A stretch of DNA of 64,000 nt from Pseudomonas triclosanedens (GCF_026686735.1 NZ_CP113432.1:5693001-5757000), one strand, 5' to 3'; positions 18,727 through 30,718 are shown, numbered from the stretch's first letter. Numbers and translations: made by a program. The notes: generated by a model not told the origin, from the sequence alone.

Positions 18727-20547
18727 TCAGACCTTGGCGCGCTCGTAGCGCTTGCGGTCGTTCTCGTTCAGCAGCTTCTTGCGCAGACGGATGGACTTCG
18801 GAGTCACTTCCACCAGCTCGTCGTCGTCGATGAACTCCAGAGCCTGTTCCAGGGTGAACTTCAGCGCCGGGGTCAGCTGGATGGTTTCGTCCTTGCCCGA
18901 AGCACGCATGTTGTCGAGCTTCTTGGCCTTGGTGGGGTTGATCACCAGGTCGTTGTCGCGGCTGTGGATGCCGGCCAGCTGGCCCTCATAGACCTCGTCG
19001 CCCGGAGACAGGAACAGCTTGCCGCGGTCCTGCAGGGTTTCCAGGGAGTAGGTCAGCGCGGTGCCGGTGGCCATGGAGACCAGCACGCCGTTCAGGCGGT
19101 GGGCAACGTCGCCGGCCTTGATCGGACCGTAGTGGTCGAAGGTCGAAGTCAGGATGCCAGTGCCCGAGGTCATGGTCAGGAAGGCGTTACGGAAGCCGAT
19201 CAGGCCGCGAGCCGGGATCACGTATTCCAGGCGGATACGGCCCTTGCCGTCGGGGATCATGTTGGTCATGTCGCCCTTGCGCAGACCCATCTGCTCCATC
19301 ACCGGACCCTGATGCTGTTCCTCGATGTCGATGGTGACGTTCTCATACGGCTCCTGCTTCTCGCCGTCGGCGTTCTCGATGATCACCACTTCCGGGCGGC
19401 CCACGGCCAGCTCGAAGCCTTCACGGCGCATGGTTTCGATCAGAACCGACAGGTGCAGCTCACCACGGCCGGAAACCTTGAACTTCTCCGGGGAATCGCC
19501 CTGCTCGACGCGCAGCGCCACGTTGTGCAGCAGTTCCTTGTCCAGACGCTCCTTGATGTTGCGGCTAGTGACGAACTTGCCTTCGCGGCCGGCGAACGGC
19601 GAGTCGTTAACCTGGAAGGTCATGCTCACGGTCGGCTGGTCGACGGTCAGCGGCGGGCGGGCCTCGACGTGCTGCGGGTCGCACAGGGTGTCGGAGATGA
19701 ACAGCTCGTCCATGCCCGAAACGCAGACGATGTCGCCGGCTTCGGCTTCGGCAACTTCAACGCGCTGCAGGCCGGAGTGACCCATGATCTTGAGGATACG
19801 GCCGTTGCGCTTGGTGCCGTCGTCGCTGATAGCGACCACCGGGGTGTTGGTCTTGACCTTGCCGCGGGCGATACGACCGATCCCGATTACGCCGAGGAAG
19901 CTGTTGTAGTCCAGCTGGGAGATCTGCATCTGGAACGGACCGTCGACGTCGACCTGGGGAACCGGTACGTGGTCGATGATCGCCTGGAACAGCGCGTCCA
20001 TGTTGTCGTCCATCTTCTCGTGGTCCATGCCGGCGATGCCGTTCAGGGCACTGGCGTAGACGATCGGGAAGTCCAGTTGCTCGTCGGTGGCGCCCAGGTT
20101 GTCGAACAGGTCGAAGATCTGGTCGATCACCCAGTCAGGGCGCGCGCCCGGACGGTCGATCTTGTTCACCACCACGATCGGACGCAGACCGGCCTTGAAG
20201 GCCTTCTGGGTCACGAAGCGGGTCTGCGGCATGGGGCCGTCCTGGGCGTCGACCACCAGCAGCACGGAGTCCACCATCGACATCACGCGCTCTACCTCGC
20301 CGCCGAAGTCGGCGTGGCCGGGGGTGTCTACGATGTTGATGTTGTAGTCATTCCATTTGATGGCGGTGTTCTTCGCCAGAATGGTGATGCCACGCTCCTT
20401 TTCCTGGTCGTTGGAGTCCATCACGCGCTCGTTTTCCGCTTCTTTGCGGTCGAGGGTGCCGGACAGCTTCAGCAGCTTGTCGACGAGGGTGGTCTTGCCA
20501 TGGTCGACGTGGGCGATGATGGCGATATTGCGCAGTTTTTCGATCAC
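18727..20547 (-). CDS. typA: Ribosome-associated GTPase TypA/BipA
   Basis: 606 residues, the family length. EF-G-like translational GTPase: G1 [10 protein letters not shown]2 RGITI, G3 [13 protein letters not shown]4 NKIDRPGA, G5 SAL, then domain II, EF-G-like domains and the TypA-specific C-terminal domain ([23 protein letters not shown]). It acts in 50S assembly and stress adaptation; in P. aeruginosa it affects virulence and antibiotic tolerance. The start is a GTG ([18 protein letters not shown]), since the conserved protein begins exactly there; an upstream ATG at 20619 adds non-conserved sequence. Confidence 0.96.
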   Translation of the reverse strand: MIEKLRNIAIIAHVDHGKTTLVDKLLKLSGTLDRKEAENERVMDSNDQEKERGITILAKNTAIKWNDYNINIVDTPGHADFGGEVERVMSMVDSVLLVVDAQDGPMPQTRFVTQKAFKAGLRPIVVVNKIDRPGARPDWVIDQIFDLFDNLGATDEQLDFPIVYASALNGIAGMDHEKMDDNMDALFQAIIDHVPVPQVDVDGPFQMQISQLDYNSFLGVIGIGRIARGKVKTNTPVVAISDDGTKRNGRILKIMGHSGLQRVEVAEAEAGDIVCVSGMDELFISDTLCDPQHVEARPPLTVDQPTVSMTFQVNDSPFAGREGKFVTSRNIKERLDKELLHNVALRVEQGDSPEKFKVSGRGELHLSVLIETMRREGFELAVGRPEVVIIENADGEKQEPYENVTIDIEEQHQGPVMEQMGLRKGDMTNMIPDGKGRIRLEYVIPARGLIGFRNAFLTMTSGTGILTSTFDHYGPIKAGDVAHRLNGVLVSMATGTALTYSLETLQDRGKLFLSPGDEVYEGQLAGIHSRDNDLVINPTKAKKLDNMRASGKDETIQLTPALKFTLEQALEFIDDDELVEVTPKSIRLRKKLLNENDRKRYERAKV

Positions 20548-20715
20548 AGTGTCAGTCTCGATAGTGAATCTTCGGCTGCCGTCGGGCAGCGGGGGCCGGG
20601 CCTTGGCGCGGCGGTGCAAAGGGTCGGGGCGCGAGCCTACGCACCGAATGTGTCGGGTGGTCGATGGCGGATGCTGCCGCCGAACAGTCCGGGCTGGCGG
20701 CGTTGATCCGCACCT

Positions 20716-22170
20716 TTATTCCGGACGGTAAACACGCACATTGGTGTGTCCTTCGTTGACCAGGTGGTGAGCGTGCAGGCGACTCATCACACCCTTGTCG
20801 CAATACAGGAGGTACTGGCGGTTGGGGTCCAGTTCCTTGAACTTGCTGTTGATCGCGTAGAACGGCATGGGCAGCACTTCGATGCCTTCCAGTTCCAGCG
20901 GTTCATCGTCCTGGGCATCCGGGTGCCGGATGTCGACCACGATCTGCCCCGGCAGCACTTCGCCGACCATTTCCACCGGCAGGTCCTTGCCCAGTTCGTC
21001 GATCACACGATCGACGGTCATCTGGGTGGAGCGCTCCAGGGCGCGGTCCAGCACGGCCATGTCGAACTTGGATTCTTCGTGATCGACGCGGTAAGGCTTG
21101 GCCTGGGTAGTCGGGTTCACCGAGATCACGCCGCAGTACTCGGGCATGTGCTTGGCGAACTCGGCGGTGCCGATCTTCGTCGCGGTGTCGATGATGTCCT
21201 GCTTGTGGCTGACGATCAGCGGGCGCAGGACCAGGGTGTCGGTCACCCGGTCGATCACCGAGAGATTCGGCAGGGTCTGGCTGGAAACCTGGGAAATCGC
21301 CTCGCCGGTCACCAGCGCGTTGAGCTCCAGGCGCTCGGCCACGCGGCTGGCGGCGCGCAGCATCATGCGCTTGAGCGTCACGCCCATGTAGCTGTCGTCG
21401 ACCTTGGTGAGAATCTCGCCGACCACTTCCTCGAACGGCACGCTGACGAACAGCACACGCTGGGAACGACCGAACTTCTCCCACAGGTAGTGGGCCACTT
21501 CCATCACGCCCAACTCATGGGCGCGGCCACCGAGGTTGAAGAAGACGAAGTGGCTGATCATGCCGCGGCGCATCATCTGGTAGGCCGCCACGGTGGAGTC
21601 GAAACCACCGGACATCAGCACCAGCACCTGCTCCAGAGCCCCCAGAGGATAGCCGCCCAGGCCCGGATGCTGGGCGTGGATCACGTAGAGGCGGTCATGG
21701 CGGATTTCGATGCGCACTTCCACTTCCGGGTTCTTCAGCGACACACCGGCCGCGCCGCAGTGCTGGCGCAGGCCACCGCCGACGTAGCGCTCGACGTCGA
21801 TGGAGGTAAAGGGATGCTTGCCGGCGCGCTTGCAGCGCATGGAGAAGACCTTGCCCGGCAGCTTGTCGCCGAAGTGGGTCTTGCACTTCTCCAGGATGTC
21901 GTCGAAGTCCCCCAGCGGGTACTCGTGCACCTCCAGGAAGTGGCCGATGCCCGGCGTACAGGTCAGGCGCTCGATCATTTCGCGCAGGACCTTGGGATCG
22001 GCAACCCGGGTCTCGACCTCGAGGTTGTCCCACTCGCCTTCGACCAGCAGTTCGGGATCGAGGTCGCGGAGCACCGTGCGAATATTCTTCGCCAGCTGGC
22101 GGATGAAGCGCTTGCGCACCGGCCTGCTCTTGATGGTGATTTCCTGGAAGACCTTGACGATGAGTTTCAT
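20716..22170 (-). CDS. thiI: tRNA 4-thiouridine synthetase with rhodanese domain
   Basis: 484 residues. ThiI makes s4U8 in tRNA and, in some bacteria, supplies sulfur for the thiazole of thiamine. An N-terminal ferredoxin-like/THUMP region (1-165) precedes the PP-loop ATPase motif SGGFDSTVA and ends with a rhodanese domain carrying [12 protein letters not shown], whose cysteine is the persulfide site. The ATG at 22170 opens [15 protein letters not shown], the standard family N-terminus. It faces away from glnA. Confidence 0.95.
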   Translation of the reverse strand: MKLIVKVFQEITIKSRPVRKRFIRQLAKNIRTVLRDLDPELLVEGEWDNLEVETRVADPKVLREMIERLTCTPGIGHFLEVHEYPLGDFDDILEKCKTHFGDKLPGKVFSMRCKRAGKHPFTSIDVERYVGGGLRQHCGAAGVSLKNPEVEVRIEIRHDRLYVIHAQHPGLGGYPLGALEQVLVLMSGGFDSTVAAYQMMRRGMISHFVFFNLGGRAHELGVMEVAHYLWEKFGRSQRVLFVSVPFEEVVGEILTKVDDSYMGVTLKRMMLRAASRVAERLELNALVTGEAISQVSSQTLPNLSVIDRVTDTLVLRPLIVSHKQDIIDTATKIGTAEFAKHMPEYCGVISVNPTTQAKPYRVDHEESKFDMAVLDRALERSTQMTVDRVIDELGKDLPVEMVGEVLPGQIVVDIRHPDAQDDEPLELEGIEVLPMPFYAINSKFKELDPNRQYLLYCDKGVMSRLHAHHLVNEGHTNVRVYRPE

Positions 22171-22266
22171 GCGAACCGGGCGAAAGCCATTGGAGAGAAA
22201 AAAAGGGGCAAGATTATATCTGAAATTGCTCAAGACTTGAGCAGATTTCGGCGAGATTCTTTCGAG

Positions 22267-22314
22267 TGCACCAAAGTGGACGAGTGCACCATGACCAAGC
22301 ACCGAAACGGTGCA
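22267..22314 (+). promoter_or_regulatory. Two NtrC-type enhancer sites of glnA
   Basis: Site 1 (22267-22283, TGCACCAAAGTGGACGA) matches the left half of the NtrC consensus TGCACC-N5-GGTGCA well and the right half weakly. Site 2 (22298-22314, AGCACCGAAACGGTGCA) matches in all but the first base. Their centres are 31 bases apart, about three helical turns, and site 2 is about 95 bases upstream of the -12 element: a classical enhancer arrangement for phosphorylated NtrC. Confidence 0.85.
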
Positions 22315-22386
22315 CAATTGCCGTGCAATTCCCTGTCATGCGCGCCGAAGGCCCTGATTTACGGGCTTCTGCACGTTTGCGGGCAC

Positions 22387-22402
22387 TGGCACGCAACTTG
22401 CT
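22387..22402 (+). promoter_or_regulatory. sigma54 promoter of glnA
   Basis: TGGCACGCAACTTGCT is a perfect match to the RpoN consensus TGGCAC-N5-TTGC(A/T), 97 bases upstream of the glnA start. Confidence 0.95.
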
Positions 22403-22499
22403 CCCTTGTGAGGCAGGTTGCCCTGGCTGAGTATTCACGCCCGGCATCATCCGTTACTGGGGTACGAACCCTCAGACTCAAACCCTCCTGGAGGACAGC

Positions 22500-23909
22500 A
22501 TGGCGTACAAGTCGCAACAACTGATCAAAGACCACGATGTGAAGTGGGTTGACCTGCGCTTCACCGACACCAAAGGCAAGCAGCAGCACGTCACCATGCC
22601 GGCCCGCGACGCCCTGGACGATGACTTCTTCGAAGCTGGCAAGATGTTCGACGGTTCCTCCATCGCCGGCTGGAAAGGCATCGAAGCCTCCGACATGATC
22701 CTGCTCCCGGACGACAGCACCGCCGTGCTCGATCCGTTCACCGAAGAGCCGACCCTGATCCTGGTCTGCGACATCATCGAGCCGAGCACCATGCAAGGCT
22801 ACGAGCGCGACCCGCGCAACATCGCCAAGCGCGCCGAGGAATACCTGAAGTCCACCGGTATCGGCGACACCGTATTCGTTGGCCCGGAGCCGGAGTTCTT
22901 CATCTTCGACGAAGTGAAGTTCAAGTCCGACATCTCCGGCTCGATGTTCAAGATCTTCTCCGAGCAGGCTTCCTGGAACACCGACGCCGACATCGAGACC
23001 GGCAACAAAGGTCACCGTCCGGGCGTTAAAGGCGGCTACTTCCCGGTACCGCCGGTCGACCACGACCACGAAATCCGTACCGCCATGTGTAATGCCCTGG
23101 AAGAAATGGGCCTGACCGTGGAAGTTCACCACCACGAAGTGGCCACCGCCGGCCAGAACGAGATCGGTGTGAAGTTCAACACCCTCGTTGCCAAGGCTGA
23201 CGAAGTGCAGACCCTGAAGTACTGCATCCACAACGTGGCCGACGCCTACGGCAAGACCGTGACCTTCATGCCCAAGCCCCTGTATGGCGACAACGGCTCG
23301 GGCATGCACGTGCACATGTCCATCTCCAAGGATGGCAAGAACACCTTCGCTGGCGAAGGCTATGCCGGCCTGTCCGACACCGCCCTGTACTTCATCGGCG
23401 GCATCATCAAGCACGGCAAGGCCCTGAACGGCTTCACCAACCCGGCCACCAACTCCTACAAGCGTCTGGTTCCGGGCTTCGAAGCTCCGGTGATGCTGGC
23501 CTACTCGGCTCGCAACCGTTCCGCCTCGATCCGTATCCCGTACGTATCCAGCCCCAAAGCCCGCCGTATCGAAGCGCGCTTCCCGGACCCGGCTGCCAAC
23601 CCCTACCTGTGCTTCGCCGCACTGCTGATGGCTGGCCTGGACGGCATCCAGAACAAGATTCACCCCGGCGATGCCGCCGACAAGAACCTGTACGACCTGC
23701 CGCCGGAAGAGGCGAAGGAAATCCCGCAGGTTTGCGGCAGCCTGAAAGAAGCGCTGGAAGAACTTGACAAGGGCCGCGCGTTCCTGACCAAGGGCGGCGT
23801 GTTCACCGACGAGTTCATCGATGCCTACATCGAGCTGAAGTCGGAAGAAGAAATCAAGGTGCGCACCTTCGTGCACCCGCTGGAATACGACCTGTACTAC
23901 AGCGTCTGA
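22500..23909 (+). CDS. glnA: Glutamine synthetase type I
   Basis: 469 residues. GlnA condenses glutamate and ammonia to glutamine with ATP in a dodecamer. Family motifs are intact: [10 protein letters not shown], the ATP/glutamate-site segments [12 protein letters not shown] and [17 protein letters not shown], and the adenylylation loop [16 protein letters not shown] whose tyrosine (about 398) is modified by GlnE. Expression is under the RpoN/NtrC control seen directly upstream, and a strong terminator follows. Confidence 0.97.
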   Translation: MAYKSQQLIKDHDVKWVDLRFTDTKGKQQHVTMPARDALDDDFFEAGKMFDGSSIAGWKGIEASDMILLPDDSTAVLDPFTEEPTLILVCDIIEPSTMQGYERDPRNIAKRAEEYLKSTGIGDTVFVGPEPEFFIFDEVKFKSDISGSMFKIFSEQASWNTDADIETGNKGHRPGVKGGYFPVPPVDHDHEIRTAMCNALEEMGLTVEVHHHEVATAGQNEIGVKFNTLVAKADEVQTLKYCIHNVADAYGKTVTFMPKPLYGDNGSGMHVHMSISKDGKNTFAGEGYAGLSDTALYFIGGIIKHGKALNGFTNPATNSYKRLVPGFEAPVMLAYSARNRSASIRIPYVSSPKARRIEARFPDPAANPYLCFAALLMAGLDGIQNKIHPGDAADKNLYDLPPEEAKEIPQVCGSLKEALEELDKGRAFLTKGGVFTDEFIDAYIELKSEEEIKVRTFVHPLEYDLYYSV

Positions 23910-23940
23910 TCCACGAATACCTATAAATAGCGGCACCATT

Positions 23941-23966
23941 AAGGCCTCCTGCGGGAGGCCTTTTTT
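23941..23966 (+). terminator. Terminator of glnA
   Basis: AAGGCCTCC, loop TGCG, GGAGGCCTT followed by a T-run, 31 bases after the glnA stop codon. Confidence 0.92.
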
Positions 23967-24030
23967 ATTGCCCGAGGATCGTGCCAGCGGCTAGAGTCCG
24001 AGCGACAGCTACCGAAGGAAAGGACTTCCC

Positions 24031-24438
24031 ATGCGCTCGCCCACCTGGCTTCTCCCCCTGCTCTTCCTCGCTCTGCCCGCCTATGCCCTGACTGACTGCA
24101 ACGACGTGCACGACCGCGACATGCGGCGCATGTGCGAGGCGGTGAAGAACGGCACCGTCTCCGACTGCAACAGCATCGGCGATCGCGATCTGCGGCGTTA
24201 CTGCGAGGCGAAAGTCGCACCGGACAACGGCCGAACCGACTGCAGCGATATCCACGATCGCGACACCAGCCGGCAGTGCCAGGCCATCGTCACCAACAAC
24301 CCTGGCGACTGCGAAAGCATCGATGATCGCGACATGCGCCGCACCTGCCGGGCCATGACCAACGGCACCGCCGCGGATTGCGAAAGCATTGATGACCGCG
24401 ACCTGCGCCGCACCTGCCGGGCGCTGAAGTCGCCATGA
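24031..24438 (+). CDS. Secreted protein of five DC-x6-DRD-x2-R-x2-C repeats
   Basis: 135 residues. A signal peptide (LLPLLFLALPAYA) is followed by five consecutive units of about 22-25 residues built on DC-N/S/E-x-I-x-DRD-x-RR-x-C-x-A, for example DCNDVHDRDMRRMCEA and DCESIDDRDLRRTCRA. Each unit has two cysteines 12 residues apart, so five intra-unit disulfides are likely after export. The third unit is the most diverged (DTSRQC). AAGGAAAGG precedes the ATG. I know no named family; a small periplasmic or surface disulfide-rich protein, possibly metal-binding through the DRD acids. It lies convergent with the MscS-type gene. Confidence 0.75.
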   Translation: MRSPTWLLPLLFLALPAYALTDCNDVHDRDMRRMCEAVKNGTVSDCNSIGDRDLRRYCEAKVAPDNGRTDCSDIHDRDTSRQCQAIVTNNPGDCESIDDRDMRRTCRAMTNGTAADCESIDDRDLRRTCRALKSP

Positions 24439-24457
24439 GGTTGTAGCGGCGCGGCCC

Positions 24458-26659
24458 CTAGACTCCGCCGTCTGCCGGCTCGCCGCGCTCCCGGTCGTCC
24501 TCGTGCCGCCCCGTGCGCATGCGCGAAAGCTGCACGTTAAGGCGCGGCATCGACAGTTCCAGCCCCGCCTTGTCCAGCTTCTGGCGCAGGCGCAGGTTGA
24601 ATGCGCGCTGCACTTCCCACTGGCGAATCGGCGCCGTCTTCAAACGGAAACGCAAGATCGCCTGGCCGTTGTCGAAGCTCTCGACACCCTGCATCTCCAG
24701 CGCCGACCACATGGCTCGGTTGATATTGCGGTCTCCGCGCAGGTCGCGGGTGACTTCATGGACCAGCGCCACCGCATCGTCGATCGGCATGCTGGCCGGC
24801 ACCGGCCAGCGGAACATCGCGTAACCGAACTCGCGTGAGTAGTTCTTGATGCTCTTGATCTCGCTGAACGGGATGGTGTGCACCACGCCATCCAGGTCGC
24901 GCAGGCGCACGGTGCGGATGGTCAGGCCCTCGACGGTACCGAGGTGGCCGCCGACATCCACATAGTCGTCGATGGAAAGCGAATCCTCGATGATGATGAA
25001 AAGGCCGGTGATCAGGTCCGCCACCAGCGATTGCGCACCGAAGCCGATGGCCAGGCCGATCACGCCGGCACCGGCGAGCAGCGGTGTGACGTTCATGCCC
25101 ATGTTGGCCAGGGCGACGATCAGCGCGATCACCGCTATGGTCACGAACAGCACGTTGCGGATCAGCGGCAGCATGGTCAGCGCACGGGTGTTGTTGCGGT
25201 TCTTGCCGCCCAGGCCGAGGCTGTGCTGAACCGCCGTGTCGGCGAGGATCCACACCAGCCAGGCCACCAGCAGGGTGGTGCCGAAGCTGATCAGCTTGAG
25301 GCTGATCGCCGAACCATCACCCTCGGCGAAGGCGATCAGCGACATGCCCCACACGCGCAGGCCGATTTCCAGGAACACCAGCAGGTTGGCGATGTGCAGC
25401 AGGGTGTAGCCGAAACTCTGCAACTGTTCCACGTAAGGTGCGCTGCGGCGCAGGCCGTGACGTGAAGAGCGCAGGTGAGTCCGGCGGATGAGGCCATTGA
25501 TGGTCATCGCGACCACCGCGATCAGGGCGCACAGCAGTGCGCGGCGCAGCGCGTAGGTGCTGTCGCCCGCGGTGACCACGGTGGCGAACAGTGAAATCCC
25601 CACCAGCACCAGCACCGGCAGGAACCACAGCGAGCCGACCAGCTCGACCAGCTCGTGCAGGCCACGCCGCTTGAGGCGTCGCTCCAGCGGCTGGTTGCGG
25701 ATCAGGTGGGCGACCGGACGGCGGAACTGCAGCACGAACAGCGCAGTGAACAGCGCCGCAAAGATATTCGCCAGCGAGCCCACGCACAGCGCGATGCTCT
25801 GTCCGAGGCTCTCGATCACACGCGGGTCGTGCATCACCTCCCCCAGCGACGCCAGGCTGCCGATCAGCCACAACGGCCGGAAGGCACGACGCCGCAGAAT
25901 ATCCAGCGCTCGCGTGCGGTGCGGGCCGCTGAGCAACGACAGGGAAATCACGCACAGGGCGGAGAACAGAGTGCCGCATACCAGCACGTAGGCGATCACC
26001 ATCGCCACCAGCTTGCCCAACGAACTGGGCAGCACCACCGACAGATATACCGTGATCAGGAATGCCACCAGCCAGGGGCCGAGCTTGCGCAGGGCGAAGA
26101 GCAACAGATCGCGGGTCTTGGGGTGCTGTGGCAGTTCATTGGCCAACCCGAAGCGCGTCTGCATGCGCCCCGCCAGCCAGCGCAGGCCAAGCGCCACGCA
26201 GGCCCAGAGAACAATGACCGCGGAGAAGTCGAGGACCATCCCCGGCCATTCCTGCCATGACGGCGTACGCGTTTCCATTTCGACGCGCGCCTGCCGGAAC
26301 AGATCGCTCCAGCGCACCACCGGGCTATTGGCCCCCTCGAACTGCTTCTCCAGGCTGCCCAGGGTGTCGCCGATCAGGCCGAGCACCCCGCCCTGCTCCT
26401 CCGTGCTCTTCTTGCTGGCATCGCGCAACTGCTTGAGCTTTTTCAGCAGGTCGGCGCGCTGCTGATCGTTCTCCAGGGTCTTGATGACCTGATCCAGCGA
26501 CTGCTGCAGTTGCGCTTCACTGACCTTCTCACCGCCACCGGCAACCCCGGCCAGCGGCCCGGGCAACGCCGCCTGTGCGGGCAGGGCGAGCACCAGACCG
26601 AGGCTCAGGCAGCACAGCAGCAGGCAATGGCGAATATGGAAACGGAGCAGGTCGATCAC
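24458..26659 (-). CDS. MscS-family mechanosensitive ion channel
   Basis: About 733 residues. A signal sequence (LLLCCLSLGLVLALPAQA), a periplasmic coiled-coil segment (LQQSLDQVIKTLENDQQRADLLKKLKQL), a large set of membrane helices, and then the conserved MscS pore helix and beta domain: LLAGAGVIGLAIGFGAQSLVADLITGLFIIIEDSLSIDDYVDVGG. It would open under membrane tension to release osmolytes. The GTG at 26659 starts right at the signal peptide; in-frame ATGs at 26698 and 26701 would add 13 or 14 residues and cannot be excluded. Confidence 0.88.
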   Translation of the reverse strand: MIDLLRFHIRHCLLLCCLSLGLVLALPAQAALPGPLAGVAGGGEKVSEAQLQQSLDQVIKTLENDQQRADLLKKLKQLRDASKKSTEEQGGVLGLIGDTLGSLEKQFEGANSPVVRWSDLFRQARVEMETRTPSWQEWPGMVLDFSAVIVLWACVALGLRWLAGRMQTRFGLANELPQHPKTRDLLLFALRKLGPWLVAFLITVYLSVVLPSSLGKLVAMVIAYVLVCGTLFSALCVISLSLLSGPHRTRALDILRRRAFRPLWLIGSLASLGEVMHDPRVIESLGQSIALCVGSLANIFAALFTALFVLQFRRPVAHLIRNQPLERRLKRRGLHELVELVGSLWFLPVLVLVGISLFATVVTAGDSTYALRRALLCALIAVVAMTINGLIRRTHLRSSRHGLRRSAPYVEQLQSFGYTLLHIANLLVFLEIGLRVWGMSLIAFAEGDGSAISLKLISFGTTLLVAWLVWILADTAVQHSLGLGGKNRNNTRALTMLPLIRNVLFVTIAVIALIVALANMGMNVTPLLAGAGVIGLAIGFGAQSLVADLITGLFIIIEDSLSIDDYVDVGGHLGTVEGLTIRTVRLRDLDGVVHTIPFSEIKSIKNYSREFGYAMFRWPVPASMPIDDAVALVHEVTRDLRGDRNINRAMWSALEMQGVESFDNGQAILRFRLKTAPIRQWEVQRAFNLRLRQKLDKAGLELSMPRLNVQLSRMRTGRHEDDRERGEPADGGV

Positions 26660-26869
26660 GGGCACACCCCAGGACAGATAACGGAACGCTCGGAGCATCA
26701 TACAGACGCTGATGCCGGTCTCGGACCGGCGATGGGACTGCGTCCTCGCGCAAAAGGTTCGCCGGCAAGCGGCAACGCACACTGTGAGCTGCCATGCTGA
26801 TTCACAATTGGCAACTTGCCAGCCGCCGTCGGCAATGCAAGGCTTGGCACGATCATCCGGAGACCGCCC

Positions 26870-27424
26870 ATGCGCCTGATTCTCACCGCCCTGCTGCTCG
26901 CCGCCACGCTGCCGGCCAGTGCGCAGATCTACAAGTACACCGACGCCAACGGCAAGACGGTGTTCACCAATCAGCCGCCTACCAACGTCGACGCCCAACC
27001 AGTGCAACTGCCACCCACCAATACTGTCGGTCCGCAGGGCCCCGCAGGCGGCACCACCCAGGCAGGCATCGACGGCACCGGCAGCCAGGCAGCCGGCTAT
27101 ACCATCCTCGCGCTGAGCAACGTGCCCAACGATGAAGCCTTGCGGGCGAACAACGGCTCGTTCAACGTCGATGTCGTGGTGCAGCCGGCGCTGGAAATGG
27201 ATCACCAGCTGCAACTGCTGCTGGACGGCCAGCCCTATGGCGCTCCAACCAGGGACACGACCATCGCAATGGACAACATCGATCGTGGCGAACACACCCT
27301 CGCCGTGCAGGTTGTCCAGGGCACCCGCGTGATCCAGAGCAGCTCGCCGGTGACCTTCACCCTGCAGCGGATCAGTACCAACAGCCCCGCGCGACCGCAG
27401 GTCAAACCGAGGTCGGGCGGCTGA
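26870..27424 (+). CDS. DUF4124 secreted protein, copy 1
   Basis: 184 residues. Signal peptide (ILTALLLAATLPASA), then the DUF4124 motif QIYKYTDANGKTVFTNQPP, a Pro/Gly-rich spacer and a C-terminal beta-sandwich-like segment with LLLDGQPYGAP and MDNIDRGEHTLAVQV. Two bases separate it from the next gene, which has the same layout, so this is a tandem duplication in one operon. Function unknown. It lies just upstream of ntrBC. Confidence 0.85.
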   Translation: MRLILTALLLAATLPASAQIYKYTDANGKTVFTNQPPTNVDAQPVQLPPTNTVGPQGPAGGTTQAGIDGTGSQAAGYTILALSNVPNDEALRANNGSFNVDVVVQPALEMDHQLQLLLDGQPYGAPTRDTTIAMDNIDRGEHTLAVQVVQGTRVIQSSSPVTFTLQRISTNSPARPQVKPRSGG

Positions 27425-27426
27425 AC

Positions 27427-27990
27427 ATGCGTCATCTGGTGATCTTCCTGTTGTCGACGCTGGCCTGCCTGTCAGCCAGCGCCGAGGTCTACACCTACAT
27501 CGACAAGGACGGCAATCGCGTCTTCACCGACCAGCCCACGCGCAGCAACGCCCAGCGCCTGGAACTGACCCCGACCAACAAGGCCGCGCCGATCATGCCC
27601 CGCCCGCTTTACGCTCCGGTGGCCCCCCCGCTGCCGGCGGGCCCGCCCGCCTATCAGTTGCTGCGCATAATCGTGCCGGAGCCCGATGCCACCATCCGCG
27701 CCAACGACGGCAAACTGATCGTCTCGGTCACCAGCGACCCCAGCCTGCTTCCCGGCCATCTCTACCGCCTGCTGCTGGATGGCGAACCGGTCGGCGCGCC
27801 TGGCCGCAGCCCGGTCTTCCCGCTGGACAACATCGACCGCGGCACTCATCAGTTGTCGGTGGAAATCATCGATACCCTCGGCCGCACGGTGGAGCAGACG
27901 CCCGCCCAACCCTTCCACATGTTCCGTGCCGCCTTCGGACAAGTCCCCGCGCCGACCGCGACCCCGCAAGCCAGCGTCGCCTCCCGATGA
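27427..27990 (+). CDS. DUF4124 secreted protein, copy 2
   Basis: 187 residues. Signal peptide (LVIFLLSTLACLSASA), DUF4124 motif EVYTYIDKDGNRVFTDQPT, proline-rich linker (RPLYAPVAPPLPAGPP) and a C-terminal domain with LLLDGEPVGAPG and LDNIDRGTHQLSVEI matching copy 1. Both likely sit in the periplasm. The sequence divergence between copies suggests an old duplication. Confidence 0.85.
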   Translation: MRHLVIFLLSTLACLSASAEVYTYIDKDGNRVFTDQPTRSNAQRLELTPTNKAAPIMPRPLYAPVAPPLPAGPPAYQLLRIIVPEPDATIRANDGKLIVSVTSDPSLLPGHLYRLLLDGEPVGAPGRSPVFPLDNIDRGTHQLSVEIIDTLGRTVEQTPAQPFHMFRAAFGQVPAPTATPQASVASR

Positions 27991-28010
27991 GAGGTGGCGC
28001 CGCCGCTCAA

Positions 28011-28051
28011 TGCACCAATTCGGTGCATATGACTGCACCACTTTCTATACT
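28011..28051 (+). promoter_or_regulatory. NtrC-type site and promoter of ntrB
   Basis: TGCACCAATTCGGTGCA (28011-28027) is a perfect TGCACC-N5-GGTGCA palindrome, and a further TGCACC half-site follows at 28034. A -10 like TATACT is at 28046-28051, so the palindrome covers the -35 position. This resembles the enteric ntrBC promoter, where NtrC represses its own sigma70 transcription. Confidence 0.8.
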
Positions 28052-28192
28052 CTCCCCGTTTTAGGTCACTTCTGGCGGCCTGCGCCTTCGCTTGCGCACT
28101 GCATTTCAGCGTCAGGCGCCGAATGGCGCGTCTTTTCAGGGCCTGGTTTGCTTTTTGCATTTTCCGCACAGTCTTGGGACATCTCTTACGCC

Positions 28193-29269
28193 ATGCCTAC
28201 AGAAACCCAGCTCCGCCTGTTGCTCGACAACCTCACCACGGCGGTAATCCTGCTCAATGCAGAGTTGCGCCTGGAGTACATGAACCCCGCGGCGGAAATG
28301 CTGCTGGCAGTCAGCGGGCAGCGCAGTCACGGGCAATTCATCAGCGAACTGTTCACCGAGTCCCCCGAGGCTCTGCAGTCGCTGCGCCAAGCAGTGGAGG
28401 AAGCACACCCGTTCACCAAGCGCGAGGCGACCCTGACCTCTCTGACTGGCCAGACCATCACGGTCGACTACGCAGTTACGCCGATCCTCAACCGCCGCGA
28501 AACCCTGTTGCTGCTGGAAGTCCATCCGCGCGACCGGCTGATGCGCATCACCAAGGAAGAAGCGCAGCTCTCCAAGCAGGAGACCACCAAACTGCTGGTA
28601 CGCGGCCTGGCCCACGAAATCAAGAATCCGCTGGGAGGTATTCGCGGCGCGGCGCAGTTGCTTTCCCGCGAGTTGCCGGACGAGGCGCTCAAGGACTACA
28701 CCAACGTCATCATTGAAGAAGCCGACCGCCTGCGGAACCTGGTGGACCGCATGCTCGGTTCCAACAAACTGCCGCAACTGGCGGTCACCAACATCCACGA
28801 AGTGCTGGAACGCGTCTGTAGCCTGGTGGAAGCGGAAACCCAGGGCAGCATTCCGCTGGTGCGCGACTATGACCCGAGCATTCCCGACCTGCTGCTCGAC
28901 CGCGAACAGATGATCCAGGCCGTACTCAACATCGTGCGCAACGCCATGCAGGCGATCTCCGCGCAGAACGAACTCCGGCTCGGCCGCATCACCCTGCGCA
29001 CCCGCACCCTTCGCCAGTTCACCATTGGCCACACCCGCCATCGCCTGGTGTGCAAGGTGGAAATCATCGACAACGGCCCGGGCATTCCCGCCGAACTGCA
29101 GGACACCATCTTCTATCCGATGGTCAGCGGCCGCGCCGACGGCACCGGGCTCGGATTGGCCATTACCCAGAACATTATCAGCCAGCACCAGGGTTTGATC
29201 GAATGCGAGAGCCATCCCGGCCATACCGTATTCAGTCTGTTCCTGCCCCTGGAACAAGGAGTGCATTGA
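28193..29269 (+). CDS. ntrB: Nitrogen regulation sensor histidine kinase NtrB
   Basis: 358 residues. N-terminal PAS domain (about 5-115), H-box VRGLAHEIKNPLGGIRGAAQLL with the phosphorylated His141, and the ATPase boxes NIVRNAMQAI (N), DNGPGIP (G1) and GRADGTGLGLAITQNII (G2). NtrB phosphorylates or dephosphorylates NtrC according to PII state. No transmembrane helix is present, as expected for this cytosolic kinase. The ATG at 28193 starts at the conserved MPTETQLRLLLDNLTTAV; it is two bases short of contact with ntrC. Confidence 0.95.
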   Translation: MPTETQLRLLLDNLTTAVILLNAELRLEYMNPAAEMLLAVSGQRSHGQFISELFTESPEALQSLRQAVEEAHPFTKREATLTSLTGQTITVDYAVTPILNRRETLLLLEVHPRDRLMRITKEEAQLSKQETTKLLVRGLAHEIKNPLGGIRGAAQLLSRELPDEALKDYTNVIIEEADRLRNLVDRMLGSNKLPQLAVTNIHEVLERVCSLVEAETQGSIPLVRDYDPSIPDLLLDREQMIQAVLNIVRNAMQAISAQNELRLGRITLRTRTLRQFTIGHTRHRLVCKVEIIDNGPGIPAELQDTIFYPMVSGRADGTGLGLAITQNIISQHQGLIECESHPGHTVFSLFLPLEQGVH

Positions 29270-29271
29270 CC

Positions 29272-30702
<1,431 letters not shown>

Positions 30703-30718
30703 CATCGCCTGACGAAAC

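Larger units (their letters stand above)
22171..22499 (+). promoter_or_regulatory. glnA control region
   Basis: The 329-bp gap between thiI and glnA carries two NtrC-type sites and a sigma54 promoter, listed separately, and a strong glnA ribosome site (CTGGAGGACAGC) just before the ATG. No reading frame of interest is present. Confidence 0.85.

Noticed and set aside
20746..22524. Long plus-strand frame opposite thiI
   Set aside because: Antisense of a well-supported thiI; composition is typical of a shadow frame.
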